A DNA stretch of 31,554 bases from Clostridia bacterium (GTDB lineage: Bacteria > Bacillota > Peptococcia > DRI-13 > DTU073). Shown piece after piece: positions 17,083 to 25,259 of the stretch; within the stretch, counting starts at the first letter, position 1, and every line of letters begins with the position of its first letter. The notes below the pieces were generated by a model, which was given only the letters and a program-made list of their open reading frames with translations, did no database searches and was not told where the DNA came from. Where the stretch lies: NCBI GenBank assembly GCA_028709105.1, contig JAQVYD010000004.1, positions 1,962 to 33,515 on the forward strand, given 5' to 3'. Made by a program: the position numbers and the translations under genes.

Positions 17083-17517
17083 ATGGAGAGAACGAAGGAA
17101 GTTAAAATTGAAAGTATAGATGAACTGATTGCCGCGGCAAAACGAGTCAGAGCCAATGCTTATGCTCCTTATTCTCATTTTCAAGTGGGAGCTGCGCTCT
17201 TGGGTAGTGATGGGCGAATTTATACGGGTTGTAATGTGGAAAATGCTTCTTATGGCTTATCTGTATGTGCGGAGAGGACTGCAGTGTTTCAGGCCGTGTC
17301 GCAAGGTCTTACTTCTTTCCAAGCTTTAGCGCTTGTTGCCGACAGTGAGGAGCCGGTTTCGCCTTGTGGCGCTTGTCGTCAGATTTTGGCGGAATTTTCT
17401 CCGGAAATGCCGGTGTTGATGGTTAATCTCAAGGGGAAGATCGTACGTAGTACAGTCGAAAAACTTTTACCCTCTTCCTTTACTTTCAAAAAATGCGAGG
17501 AGGAAAAGGTTAAATGA
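17083..17517 (+). CDS. cdd: Cytidine deaminase
   Basis: The 144-residue tetrameric-type enzyme deaminates cytidine and deoxycytidine to uridine forms. Residues NVENASYG bind the sugar. Cys62 in CAERTA is a zinc ligand with Glu64 as the proton shuttle, and Cys95 and Cys98 in PCGACRQ complete the zinc site. GAGGTGATGGGG precedes ATG 17083. The gene ends in a 4-base ATGA overlap with era, the usual Firmicute arrangement. Confidence 0.96.
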   Translation: MERTKEVKIESIDELIAAAKRVRANAYAPYSHFQVGAALLGSDGRIYTGCNVENASYGLSVCAERTAVFQAVSQGLTSFQALALVADSEEPVSPCGACRQILAEFSPEMPVLMVNLKGKIVRSTVEKLLPSSFTFKKCEEEKVK

Positions 17518-18407
17518 AAAAGGGGTTTAAATCAGGTTTTGTAGCTTTGATTGGCAGACCTAATGCAGGGAAATCTACATTTCTAAACAAGATGATCGGT
17601 CGGAAAATAGCGATTATCTCTGATAAACCTCAGACGACACGCAATAAGATTGTGGGGGTTTTGACTGAAGCTCAATTTCAAGTAGTTTTTTTAGATACCC
17701 CCGGGATTCATAAACCGCTGGATCAGTTGGGGAAAATTATGGTTAGCACAGCCCTGACCACTTTGCGAGAAGTTGACGTTATTTATTATTTGGTTGATGC
17801 TTCTGTTCCTTTCGGGAGCGGCGAGGCTTTTATTATGGAAAGATTGTCCAAGGTTGATACCCCTATTTTCTTGCTTTTGAATAAGATTGATCGTTTAAAG
17901 AAACCAGACCTTTTGCCCTTGATTGATGTTTATCGGCGGAAAAGAGAGTGGACAGGAATTGTTCCTATTTCGGCTCTTACCGGTGAAAACATGGGTTCCC
18001 TTCTTGATTCTACGGTAGCATATTTACCGGAAGGACCGCAATATTATCCTTCGGATATGCTTACGGATCAACCGGAAAGAATCCTTGTGGCTGAATTGAT
18101 AAGGGAAAAAATACTTTGGGCTACGCGAGAGGAGATCCCCTATTCTGTTGCGGTAACGGTGGAAATGATGGAACAGCGTTCAGCCCATCTTCTTTATATT
18201 GGTGCGACTATTTTTGTGGAACGCAGCTCTCAGAAGGCGATTATTATTGGCAAGAATGGAGAAATGCTGAAAACAATAGGAACTTTAGCCCGTGGTGAGT
18301 TAGAAGGGCTTTTGGGAAACAAGGTTTTTTTGGAATTATGGGTTAAAGTAAAGACTAATTGGCGTAATAGTAAAAGGAGCATCCATGCTTTAGGGTATCA
18401 GAATTAG
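17514..18407 (+). CDS. era: GTPase Era
   Basis: Era is a GTPase that binds the 3' end of 16S rRNA during 30S assembly. The 297-residue product has the G1 loop GRPNAGKST (residues 14-22), switch region QTTRNKI, G3 DTPGIHKP, G4 NKID (near residue 121) and G5 ISALTGEN. A C-terminal KH RNA-binding domain has IIIGKNGEMLKTIG. GAGGAGGAAAAGG before ATG 17514 lies inside the end of cdd. Linkage to ybeY is common, since both act on 16S rRNA. Confidence 0.97.
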   Translation: MKKGFKSGFVALIGRPNAGKSTFLNKMIGRKIAIISDKPQTTRNKIVGVLTEAQFQVVFLDTPGIHKPLDQLGKIMVSTALTTLREVDVIYYLVDASVPFGSGEAFIMERLSKVDTPIFLLLNKIDRLKKPDLLPLIDVYRRKREWTGIVPISALTGENMGSLLDSTVAYLPEGPQYYPSDMLTDQPERILVAELIREKILWATREEIPYSVAVTVEMMEQRSAHLLYIGATIFVERSSQKAIIIGKNGEMLKTIGTLARGELEGLLGNKVFLELWVKVKTNWRNSKRSIHALGYQN

Positions 18408-18437
18408 GATTAAATTATTAAAAGGAGGGCTTTCCCC

Positions 18438-19160
18438 TTGTTTAGCTTAAAGGATGTTGTGCAAAGTATTGATCAAACACTTTTAAAACCAGCTTCGACT
18501 GAAAAGGATTATCTGCAGCTTTGTGCTGAAGCTAAGCAGTCGGGATTTAAAGCTATTTGCGTCTTGCCTTATTACGTTCCTTTTTGTGTGGAACAATTGA
18601 AAAACTCCCCGGTGGTTGTGGCGACAGTAGTAGGTTTCCCTTTAGGGGCCAATAGTCGGGAGGTTAAAGCGTTTGAAGCGGAGCAGGCTTTTGCCGCCGG
18701 TGCTGCTGAGGTTGATATGGTCATTAATCTTGGGGCTTTAAAGGACCGAAAAATTCAAGATGTTTTTCTGGAGATACAGCAGGTTGTAGATGTAGCCCAA
18801 ACATTTGCGGAGAAGCTTGTCAAAGTAATTATTGAAACAGGTTTGTTAACAGCAGAAGAAAAAAGGTTAGCTTGTGAGTTGGCGGTAAAGGCGGGGGCGC
18901 ATTTTGTAAAAACCTCTACCGGTTTTAATGGCGGAGGTGCGACAGTGGAGGATGTTTTATTAATGGCGGCGATAGTCGGCAAAAAAGCTAAAGTAAAAGC
19001 TGCGGGCGCAATTAGAACCTGGACTCAAGCCGAAGAATTGTTAAGAGCCGGGGCAAGCCGTTTGGGTACTAGCAGCGGTAAAAGTATTGTTGCTCAATAT
19101 CAAGAAGCAGATCAAGAGTCGAGGAAAGGTCATTTATTGAATGGGGTAGAAGGATCGTGA
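18438..19160 (+). CDS. deoC: Deoxyribose-phosphate aldolase
   Basis: DeoC splits 2-deoxyribose 5-phosphate into glyceraldehyde 3-phosphate and acetaldehyde. The 240-residue TIM barrel carries the Schiff-base lysine at about residue 158 in HFVKTSTGF and a second catalytic lysine in VKAAGAIRT. TTG 18438 follows AAAGGAGGG (18421-18429). Its placement between era and recO suits nucleoside salvage with cdd upstream. The stop overlaps the recO GTG start (GTGA). Confidence 0.95.
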   Translation: MFSLKDVVQSIDQTLLKPASTEKDYLQLCAEAKQSGFKAICVLPYYVPFCVEQLKNSPVVVATVVGFPLGANSREVKAFEAEQAFAAGAAEVDMVINLGALKDRKIQDVFLEIQQVVDVAQTFAEKLVKVIIETGLLTAEEKRLACELAVKAGAHFVKTSTGFNGGGATVEDVLLMAAIVGKKAKVKAAGAIRTWTQAEELLRAGASRLGTSSGKSIVAQYQEADQESRKGHLLNGVEGS

Positions 19161-19909
19161 GCCTGTATAAAACAGAGGCGTTAGTTTTACGAAGCAGGAA
19201 ATATCGAGAGGCGGATAGTCTCCTGACCCTGCTTACCAAAAAGAGAGGAAAGGTCAGTGCGATTGCTAAAGGTGTAAGGAAAGCTAATAGTCGTCTGCGG
19301 GGCGGAGTGCAGTTATTTACCTATAATGAGATGCTTTTATCTGAAGGCCGGAATTTAGATGTAGTTACTCAAAGTGAGTGCGTAGAGGCTTTTACAACTT
19401 TACAGAATGACATGGAGGCGCTTGCTGCGGCTTGTTATTGGTGTGAATTGCTGGATTCTTTCCTTCCCAGAGAGCAAAATGATGAACAATTATTTACTCT
19501 TGCTTTGGCGGGGTTTCATCTTTTAGCTTTAGAGTATGATGAGTTAGTCGTGAGGGCCTTAGAAATAAAACTTCTTTTTTCTTTAGGTTATATGCCTTCT
19601 TTGGATCGTTGTGTTTCTTGCGGACAGTCTTTGCAGGCAGAACAGAAAATATTTTTTTCTGCAAAGTTAGGGGGTGTTTTATGTTCTTCTTGTAAAAAGG
19701 AGGACGCTTTATTTTTTACCTTAGAGGTATTAAAAACTTGGCAGCAAGTACAACGCATGAAGTTAAGTAAGCTGAACAGATTAAAGGTAAGTGCCGGCGG
19801 TTTGAAAATACTGGATGAGGTTTTGGAACAGTTTTTAATTTTTCAATTAGATTATCCTCTTAAATCACGGCGAGTTTTAAAAGAAATATGGCAGGCGGGC
19901 AGGAGTTAA
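19157..19909 (+). CDS. recO: DNA repair protein RecO
   Basis: RecO loads RecA on SSB-coated DNA together with RecR. The 250-residue protein has the N-terminal OB fold (YKTEALVLRSRKYREADSLL, then RLRGGVQLF) and a helical C-terminal part with a four-cysteine zinc site (Cys152, Cys155, Cys176, Cys179). GTG 19157 overlaps the end of deoC, and a GTAGAAGGA site precedes it. era-recO linkage is standard in Firmicutes. Confidence 0.95.
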   Translation: MSLYKTEALVLRSRKYREADSLLTLLTKKRGKVSAIAKGVRKANSRLRGGVQLFTYNEMLLSEGRNLDVVTQSECVEAFTTLQNDMEALAAACYWCELLDSFLPREQNDEQLFTLALAGFHLLALEYDELVVRALEIKLLFSLGYMPSLDRCVSCGQSLQAEQKIFFSAKLGGVLCSSCKKEDALFFTLEVLKTWQQVQRMKLSKLNRLKVSAGGLKILDEVLEQFLIFQLDYPLKSRRVLKEIWQAGRS

Positions 19910-19974
19910 AATGTTGTTCAGGGGTAATAATATAGGATAAACATGAGGGTCAACATTATAGGGGAGGTTTAAAC

Positions 19975-20421
19975 ATGGATGAATTAGAAAAAATCGATAT
20001 AATCAGAGAAAGGCTGGGGGTCACCTATCGGGAAGCGCAAGAGGCCTTGCTGCAAGCGGGAGGAGATGTGGTACAGGCTCTTATCAATTTGGAAGAACCC
20101 CGGCAAAAATGGGATGACAAATTTGAACAAAAAGGGCAGCAGTTGGCAGAGCATATCAAAGAAATCATTAAAAAAGGAAATGTTACCAAAATCAGACTAA
20201 AAAAGAAGGATAAGGTTGTCTGGGAAATCTCGGCTACCATCGGGGCTCTCGGTGTAGGCGGGCTCTTGCTTAGCCCTATTCTTACCGCCCTTGGTGTGGT
20301 GGGAACCGTAGCGGCTTTGGTGGCTGATTATCGTTTGGAGATTGTGCGTCCTGACGGTAAGGTGGAAGAACATGATTTGAAATTTTTAGAGGAAGAAGAT
20401 AGTAACGAAGGAGAAAATTAA
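19975..20421 (+). CDS. DUF4342 protein with UBA-like N-terminal domain
   Basis: The 148-residue protein starts with a UBA/EF-Ts-like three-helix segment (residues 1-42, RLGVTYREAQEALLQAGGDVVQAL with GVTYREA as key residues). A DUF4342 domain (about 60-130) follows, with KEIIKKGNVTKIRLKKKDKVVWEI and a Gly/Leu-rich hydrophobic stretch (TIGALGVGGLLLSPILTALGVVGTVAALV) that may be one or two membrane helices. The C-terminus is acidic. GGGGAGG at 19961-19967 precedes ATG 19975. Function is unknown. It probably belongs to the preceding transcript, because the next gene has its own promoter. Confidence 0.82.
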   Translation: MDELEKIDIIRERLGVTYREAQEALLQAGGDVVQALINLEEPRQKWDDKFEQKGQQLAEHIKEIIKKGNVTKIRLKKKDKVVWEISATIGALGVGGLLLSPILTALGVVGTVAALVADYRLEIVRPDGKVEEHDLKFLEEEDSNEGEN

Positions 20422-20444
20422 GCATACAATATGCAGTGCAGGTA

Positions 20445-20472
20445 TTGACATTTTTTTCGCGCTCTGTATACT
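20445..20472 (+). promoter_or_regulatory. Sigma-A promoter of the metal exporter gene
   Basis: A perfect TTGACA (20445-20450) and TATACT (20467-20472) are 16 bases apart. Transcription would start near 20479, just at the 5' edge of the riboswitch aptamer. Confidence 0.85.
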
Positions 20473-20477
20473 AAACA

Positions 20478-20558
20478 GTGAAGAGCAGACCATTGCAAGT
20501 TTTGTTTTGCGATGAAGTCGGGCAGTTAACGCAGCAGGTAAATCCTGTGGGACTTCTC
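20478..20558 (+). promoter_or_regulatory. Probable NiCo (czcD-type) riboswitch aptamer
   Basis: The leader of the cation exporter contains features of the NiCo riboswitch as I remember it. A short P1 (GAAG with CTTC) encloses AGCAG (20483-20487), a P2 hairpin ATTGCAA with TTGCGAT (20491-20512), a central GGGCAG and GCAGCAG, and a P4 hairpin CAGG with CCTG leading into the conserved TGTGGGAC (20546-20553). Position upstream of a CDF exporter is where this class occurs. The 3' part overlaps a terminator, which suggests an ON switch: Co/Ni binding would free transcription. I cannot run a covariance model, so class assignment rests on motif comparison. Confidence 0.75.
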
Positions 20559-20578
20559 TTGGTTCTACAGGATTTTTT
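20540..20578 (+). terminator. Riboswitch-controlled terminator
   Basis: AAATCCTGT (20540-20548) pairs with ACAGGATTT (20567-20575), extended inward by GGGAC with GTTCT, and followed by TTTTTT. It uses the same CCTGTGGGAC strand as aptamer P4 and P1, so aptamer and terminator exclude each other. Confidence 0.88.
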
Positions 20579-20640
20579 ATATCTAACACCAGGTGTTAAT
20601 ATTTAAAGACAATCTTACTGCGTTAGAGGAGGAAACGGCA

Positions 20641-21576
20641 ATGTTTAGAAAAATCAATGAAAATTTATTAAGAAAGATGATTCCCGCTTGGGAAAATACG
20701 GCTGATCAGCAGGTACGAGTCGCTTATGGTTATTTAGAAGGGTGGCTTAGTATTTTTCTTAATCTTGTTTTAGCGGTTATAAAAACAATCTGCGCTTTGT
20801 GGATTAATAGTATTTCCTTGCTGGCTGATGCTTTTCATACTTTTTCAGATGTTTTAACATCTGTAGCTGTTCTTTTAGGTTTTAAAATTGCAGGAAAACC
20901 TCAAGATGCCGAACACCCTTTTGGTCATGGCCGGGCTGAATATGTTGCTTCATTTATTGTTTCGGCATTGCTTCTCCTTGTAGGTGTGGAATTTTTAAAA
21001 CAATCGGTGGGGAAGTTGTTACATCCGGAACCGGTAACTTATAAAGGGCTCGTTTTTGTGGTAATGCTTTTTTCGGCACTAATCAAGGAATGGTTGTATG
21101 ATTTTGCGCAGTTTTTGGGAATAAAAATTAAATCTCAGGCTTTAATTGCCGATGCTTGGCATCATCGTAGTGATGCATTTGCTTCCTTGCTGATTGGCAT
21201 AGCTCTTTTAGCTACTAAATTTGGTTATTATGCGGTAGATGCTGTTTTGGGCATGATTGTTTCTTTCTTGATCATGTATACCGGTTTGGAATTGATTAAG
21301 GAGTGCAGTAGTGAAATTATTGGGAAAGCTCCTTCGGCAGAATTTGTGCAAGAGGTAAAAGACCTCGTTTTAAAGGTCGAAGGTGTAAAAAATATCCATG
21401 ATATTCAAGTTCATCAATATGGGCAAAAAAAGTATGTTAATATTCATATTGAGGTTGAACCGGAGTTAAATGTGAGGGAGTCACATCATATTGCTGATTT
21501 TGTGGAAGGAATTTTAAACAAGCAGTTAAAGGTCAATTCGCTGGTGCATACAGACCCGTATCAAGATCAGGCATAA
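20641..21576 (+). CDS. Cation diffusion facilitator (CDF) family metal exporter
   Basis: The 311-residue protein has six predicted membrane helices (about residues 35-230) and a cytoplasmic C-terminal domain with a ferredoxin-like fold (about 235-305, ending HTDPY). Helix 2 carries LADAFHTFSDV and helix 5 carries DAWHHRSDAF, giving paired His/Asp metal sites as in zinc/cobalt-type CDF proteins. HPFGHGRAEY lies in the loop after helix 2. GAGGAGGAA before ATG 20641 is the ribosome site; the frame is open to 20593. The NiCo-type leader suggests that cobalt or nickel, rather than zinc, is the natural export substrate. That specificity is inferred from the leader. Confidence 0.92.
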   Translation: MFRKINENLLRKMIPAWENTADQQVRVAYGYLEGWLSIFLNLVLAVIKTICALWINSISLLADAFHTFSDVLTSVAVLLGFKIAGKPQDAEHPFGHGRAEYVASFIVSALLLLVGVEFLKQSVGKLLHPEPVTYKGLVFVVMLFSALIKEWLYDFAQFLGIKIKSQALIADAWHHRSDAFASLLIGIALLATKFGYYAVDAVLGMIVSFLIMYTGLELIKECSSEIIGKAPSAEFVQEVKDLVLKVEGVKNIHDIQVHQYGQKKYVNIHIEVEPELNVRESHHIADFVEGILNKQLKVNSLVHTDPYQDQA

Positions 21577-21607
21577 TGCAAGTTTGCGATATTTTCTTGC
21601 TTTCATC

Positions 21608-21792
21608 AACAAAGTATTACCTAAAAAACTCCTAAAGCTAAAAGGAATCGAACTCACTTCACCTTGGGTTCGGGCTATGCATGATAATGTGGGGCCCCCA
21701 TCCCCACTTGGGGTAGACGCCCTCACCACATCAGTTCAGTTCGTTCTTCTGAACAATGGCTTTAATGGAGTTCTTTAGGTAAATACTTTGTT
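21608..21792. repeat. 185-bp element with long imperfect terminal inverted repeats
   Basis: The left arm (21608-21638, AACAAAGTATTACCTAAAAA then ACTCCTAAAGC) matches the reverse complement of the right arm (21759-21792) with one mismatch and three single-base or 2-base gaps. Inside are smaller hairpins: ATGTGG (21687-21692) with CCACAT, GTGGGG with CCCCAC around 21689-21707, and GTTCAG with CTGAAC around 21733-21753. A 64-codon frame here has no ribosome site and no protein-like character. It could be a non-autonomous mobile element or a structured RNA. No flanking target duplication is obvious. Confidence 0.7.
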
Positions 21793-21853
21793 TTTTTCGC
21801 AGAGATACATTGTTTGTTTTAGCCAAGGTACTACTCAGTATCTAGACTATGGC

Positions 21854-21918
21854 GTGACAAGGGGACGGGGTTGTTGACACATTTATGCCCTTTGTCAACA
21901 ACCCCGTCCCCTTGTCAC
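21854..21918. repeat. Palindromic repeat copy B (26-bp arms, 13-base loop)
   Basis: The 26-base arms 21854-21879 and 21893-21918 (GTGACAAGGGGACGGGGTTG then TTGACA) are perfect reverse complements around a 13-base loop. The arms match copy A exactly. A second partial unit (TTTGTCACC) follows at 21920-21928. It lies 15 bases upstream of the glyQS T-box promoter. Confidence 0.95.
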
Positions 21919-21933
21919 CTTTGTCACCTAATG

Positions 21934-21962
21934 TTGACAAAGGTTTTTCAGTTTGATAAATT
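21934..21962 (+). promoter_or_regulatory. Sigma-A promoter of glyQS
   Basis: TTGACA (21934-21939) and TAAATT (21957-21962) are spaced by 17 bases. Transcription would start near 21969, immediately before the T-box leader. Confidence 0.75.
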
Positions 21963-21968
21963 AGTGGT

Positions 21969-22182
21969 AAATAAATACGGTGATGAAGGGAAAAGTACCT
22001 GTTAGAGGGAGATGAAGCGAGCTAGGGAGGGTGAGAGCCTAGCCGGAGACAACAGGGAAGGGGCGCCCTGAACCGCAACAAAGGATTGGTAAGAGGGTCT
22101 TAATTTTAGACCAAGCAGGGTGGAACCGCGGGATTTAACCTCTCGTCCCTGTAGCTTTGGCTGCAGAGACGTGAGGTTTTTT
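21969..22182 (+). promoter_or_regulatory. Glycine T-box riboswitch
   Basis: The leader senses uncharged tRNA-Gly. Stem I begins near 21980 and has the AG-box segment (GAAGGGAAAAGTACC) and the apical GCTAGG/CCTAGC arm (22021-22043). A probable GGC specifier triplet lies at 22062-22064 in the specifier-loop position. The T-box AGGGTGGAACCGCG at 22117-22130 is an exact classic match and would pair with the tRNA acceptor end. The downstream terminator controls read-through into glyQS. Confidence 0.95.
22138..22182 (+). terminator. T-box-controlled terminator of glyQS
   Basis: ACCTCTCGTCCCTGTAGC pairs with GCTGCAGAGACGTGAGGT around a TTTG loop, followed by TTTTTT (22177-22182). CGTCCC on its 5' side can instead pair with the T-box, giving the antiterminator. 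Confidence 0.95.
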
Positions 22183-22229
22183 ATTTAATTTACAGCTATT
22201 TCGTTTCACGAAAAAGGAGTGAGGAATTA

Positions 22230-23108
22230 ATGAATTTCCAAGAAATCAGCTTGGCCCTTAATAGATTTTGGGGGGAGCAGGGTTGTATTATTCAGCAGCC
22301 CTATGATTTGGAAAAAGGGGCAGGAACGATGAATCCGGCTACTTTTTTAAGAGCGCTGGGCCCGGAACCGTGGAAGGTGGCTTATGTGGAGCCATCCCGC
22401 CGTCCTACTGATGGTCGTTATGGTGAAAACCCTAATCGTCTGCAGCATTATTATCAGTATCAGGTTATTTTAAAACCGTCTCCGGACGATGTGCAAGAAC
22501 TTTATTTGGATAGTTTAGAGGCTTTAGGCATAAATCTGCGGGAACATGACCTCCGTTTTGTGGAGGATAATTGGGAGTCTCCGACTTTGGGTGCCTGGGG
22601 GCTAGGCTGGGAAGTTTGGTTGGATGGCATGGAAGTAACACAGTTTACTTATTTTCAGCAATGCGGGGGGCTTGATTGTCATCCTGTTTGTGCAGAAATA
22701 ACTTATGGGCTGGAACGGTTAGCGATGTTTATTCAAGAAAAAGAAAATGTCTATGATCTGGAATGGGTTAAGGGGATTACTTATGGTGATGTTCATCATC
22801 AGACAGAGGTTGATTATTCCCATTATAATTTTGAGGTTGCTGATACGGAGCTTCTTTTTAAGTTGTTTGATGCTTATGAGCAGGAAGCTTTGCGGATTAT
22901 CGAAAATAAATTGGTCCAGCCTGCTTATGATTACGTTTTGAAATGTTCTCATACGTTTAACCTGCTTGATGCCCGGGGGGCGATTAGTGTTACGGAAAGA
23001 ACAGGATTTATCGCTAGGGTAAGAAACATGGCGCGGCTTTGTGCACAGGCTTATGTGGAACAGCGGGAATCTTTAGGGTTTCCTTTAATTAAGGCAAAGG
23101 AGGTATAA
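22230..23108 (+). CDS. glyQ: Glycine--tRNA ligase, alpha subunit
   Basis: This 292-residue catalytic subunit belongs to the bacterial alpha2beta2 glycyl-tRNA synthetase. It starts MNFQEISLALNRFWGEQGC and includes the conserved EPSRRPTDGRYGENPNR, GWEVWLDGMEVTQFTYFQQ (shown in part) and TYGLERLAM segments that form the ATP and glycine site. AAGGAGTGAGG precedes ATG 22230. Expression is under the T-box leader upstream. The beta-subunit gene follows after 4 bases. Confidence 0.98.
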   Translation: MNFQEISLALNRFWGEQGCIIQQPYDLEKGAGTMNPATFLRALGPEPWKVAYVEPSRRPTDGRYGENPNRLQHYYQYQVILKPSPDDVQELYLDSLEALGINLREHDLRFVEDNWESPTLGAWGLGWEVWLDGMEVTQFTYFQQCGGLDCHPVCAEITYGLERLAMFIQEKENVYDLEWVKGITYGDVHHQTEVDYSHYNFEVADTELLFKLFDAYEQEALRIIENKLVQPAYDYVLKCSHTFNLLDARGAISVTERTGFIARVRNMARLCAQAYVEQRESLGFPLIKAKEV

Positions 23109-23112
23109 AGAG

Positions 23113-25191
23113 ATGGCTGATTATTTACTGGAAATAGGAACAGAAGAAATTCCGGCGAAGTTTATGGCTAGTGCTTTAAAACAGTTAGAAGATTTAGCAG
23201 CAAAGAAATTTCATGAGCAACGAATTAAGTATGCATCTATTCGGACGATGGGAACTCCTCGTCGTTTGGCTCTTTTGGTACAGGGTTTAGCAGAACAGGA
23301 GGAGGATTGGCGACAGGAGGTACGGGGTCCGGCCAAGAAGGCTGCTTTTGATGGCGCAGGTCGGCCGACCAAAGCTGCTCTGGGGTTTGCGCGAGCACAA
23401 GGTGTGGCTGTGGAAAACTTGGTGGTGAAAGAAATCGGAAATGGCGCTTATCTTTTTGCGATGAAAGAAGTAAAAGGCAGAGCTGCGGCGAAAGTGCTTG
23501 CGGAAATAGTGCCGCAGTTAATTAGTGAAATCAACTTTCCTAAACCGATGCGCTGGGGTGAGCAGGAACTGCGTTTTGCGCGGCCTATCCGCTGGCTTGT
23601 CTCACTGTTTGATGAGCAAATTATTCCTCTGGAGATTGCCGGGTTACAGGCAGATAGAATTACGCGAGGGCATCGCTTTTTAGGAGAAGAACGGATTATG
23701 CTTAAGTATCCGCAAACTTATGAGCAGCAATTGAAAGAAAATTATGTGCTGGTAGATCAAGAGGCGCGGAAAGAAGAATGTTGGCGGCAAATTAGTGAGG
23801 AAGCCGCTAAAATTCAGGGGAAAGTAGAGTTAGATGAAAAATTATTAGAGGAGGTTACCTATCTTTTAGAATGGCCGACAGCTTTACGGGGAAGTTTTGC
23901 GGCAGAGTATTTAAAACTGCCGGAGGAGGTAGTTATTACCCCGATGCGTGAACATCAGCGTTATTTCCCCGTGCGTGAGCAGGGCGGTAATTTACTTAAT
24001 TGTTTTATAACTGTACGTAATGGGAACTCTGAACACCTAGACCTTGTACGGGTGGGAAATGAAAAAGTATTAAAGGCAAGATTAGCAGATGCTCGTTTTT
24101 TCTGGGCAGAAGATTTAAAAGTTAAGTTAGAAGATTATTTGCCGCGCTTGGAGAAGCTTGTTTTTCAGGAAAGTTTGGGAACGGTAGCTCAGAAAACAGA
24201 GCGAGTGCGAAAAACTGTTACTCAACTTGCGGAAAAATTGCAGCTAGAGCGTACAGTCACTGAGGATGCTTGTCGTGCCGCTCAGTTAGCCAAAGCAGAT
24301 TTAGTCACGAATATGGTCGGTGAATTTCCGGAACTTCAGGGGATTATGGGACGCTATTATGCCCTTCATGCCGGAGAAAAAGAAGTGGTAGCTCAAGCAA
24401 TTTTAGAGCATTATCAGCCTCGTTTTGCCGGAGATGCACTGCCTTCCTGTTTGGCAGGTGCTCTGGTCAGTATTGCCGACAAAATGGATACCTTGGCGGG
24501 TTGTTTTGCGATCGGCATTGAACCTACAGGTTCACAGGACCCTTATGCCTTAAGACGTCAGGCGCTGGGTGTCTGTTTGATTCTTTTAGAACATCAGCTA
24601 GAACTAGGTCTTGATGAGTTGATCGGAATAGCGTTGGCTAATTATCAGGGTCTTGTTTCTGAAGCACAGTTAGGTGAACAAACTCGGGCCAAGATTAAAG
24701 AGTTTTTTCAGGCCCGTTTGAAAAATATACTTAGTGAAAAGGGACATCAATATGATGTCATCGAGGCTGTCTTGGCCGTAGAAGCTGGAAACCTCCTGAC
24801 GACATTGTTTAGGGCGGAAGCTTTAAGCCAAATGAAAGATGAAGAGAATTTTAGGGCTCTTTTAACGTCTTTTACGCGGGCCTATAATTTAACTAAAGAG
24901 AAAAAAAGTGGGCAGATTAAGTCATGCTATTTTGAGGATCAAACAGAAAGGGACTTTTATGAGGCTTTGGGAAAAACTACAGAAAAGCTTAAACCTTTGC
25001 TTGCCCAAAGGGATTTTCGGGGTGTGCTGCAAGAACTTTCTGCGCTAACAGGTTTTGTGAATGACTTTTTTACGGCAGTAATGGTGATGACTGAGGAGAA
25101 AAACGTCCGGGAAAACCGTTTGGGTTTGTTAGCTTGGCTGGTTAATTTAACGCAAAATGTGGGTGATTTGAGTAAAATAGTTATTTCGTAA
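23113..25191 (+). CDS. glyS: Glycine--tRNA ligase, beta subunit
   Basis: The 692-residue beta subunit binds tRNA-Gly and completes the heterotetramer. It begins DYLLEIGTEEIPAKFM, has GTPRRLALLV and RGPAKKAAFD in the B3/4-like N-terminal part, and an HD-like core with VGEFPELQGIMGRYYA and SIADKMDTLAGCFAIG. The C-terminal DALR anticodon-binding domain is at about 580-690. Length is as expected. AAAGGAGG precedes ATG 23113. No clear terminator follows; the 135-base gap before the next gene is AT-rich. Confidence 0.98.
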   Translation: MADYLLEIGTEEIPAKFMASALKQLEDLAAKKFHEQRIKYASIRTMGTPRRLALLVQGLAEQEEDWRQEVRGPAKKAAFDGAGRPTKAALGFARAQGVAVENLVVKEIGNGAYLFAMKEVKGRAAAKVLAEIVPQLISEINFPKPMRWGEQELRFARPIRWLVSLFDEQIIPLEIAGLQADRITRGHRFLGEERIMLKYPQTYEQQLKENYVLVDQEARKEECWRQISEEAAKIQGKVELDEKLLEEVTYLLEWPTALRGSFAAEYLKLPEEVVITPMREHQRYFPVREQGGNLLNCFITVRNGNSEHLDLVRVGNEKVLKARLADARFFWAEDLKVKLEDYLPRLEKLVFQESLGTVAQKTERVRKTVTQLAEKLQLERTVTEDACRAAQLAKADLVTNMVGEFPELQGIMGRYYALHAGEKEVVAQAILEHYQPRFAGDALPSCLAGALVSIADKMDTLAGCFAIGIEPTGSQDPYALRRQALGVCLILLEHQLELGLDELIGIALANYQGLVSEAQLGEQTRAKIKEFFQARLKNILSEKGHQYDVIEAVLAVEAGNLLTTLFRAEALSQMKDEENFRALLTSFTRAYNLTKEKKSGQIKSCYFEDQTERDFYEALGKTTEKLKPLLAQRDFRGVLQELSALTGFVNDFFTAVMVMTEEKNVRENRLGLLAWLVNLTQNVGDLSKIVIS

Positions 25192-25259
25192 AAATAAAAT
25201 ACTTTTTTTTAAAAAAGGCTGCATTTTTTACTTCCCAAAAGCAAATAGATGTATTAAAC

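Noticed and set aside
19910..19957. Inverted repeat AATGTTG ... CAACATT upstream of the DUF4342 gene
   Set aside because: Seven-base arms with a 34-base loop are expected by chance and no promoter aligns with them.
21584..21778. 64-codon plus-strand open frame
   Set aside because: It lies inside the inverted-repeat element, lacks a convincing Shine-Dalgarno sequence and has no recognisable protein features.
21608..21792. Inverted-repeat element considered as a retron ncRNA or an integron attC site
   Set aside because: There is no reverse transcriptase or integrase gene nearby and no attC core triplets were found at the ends.
25192..25259. Possible terminator after glyS in the A/T-rich tract
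   Set aside because: Only a weak AAAAAA/TTTTTT stem around GGCTGCA is visible; not enough to call.
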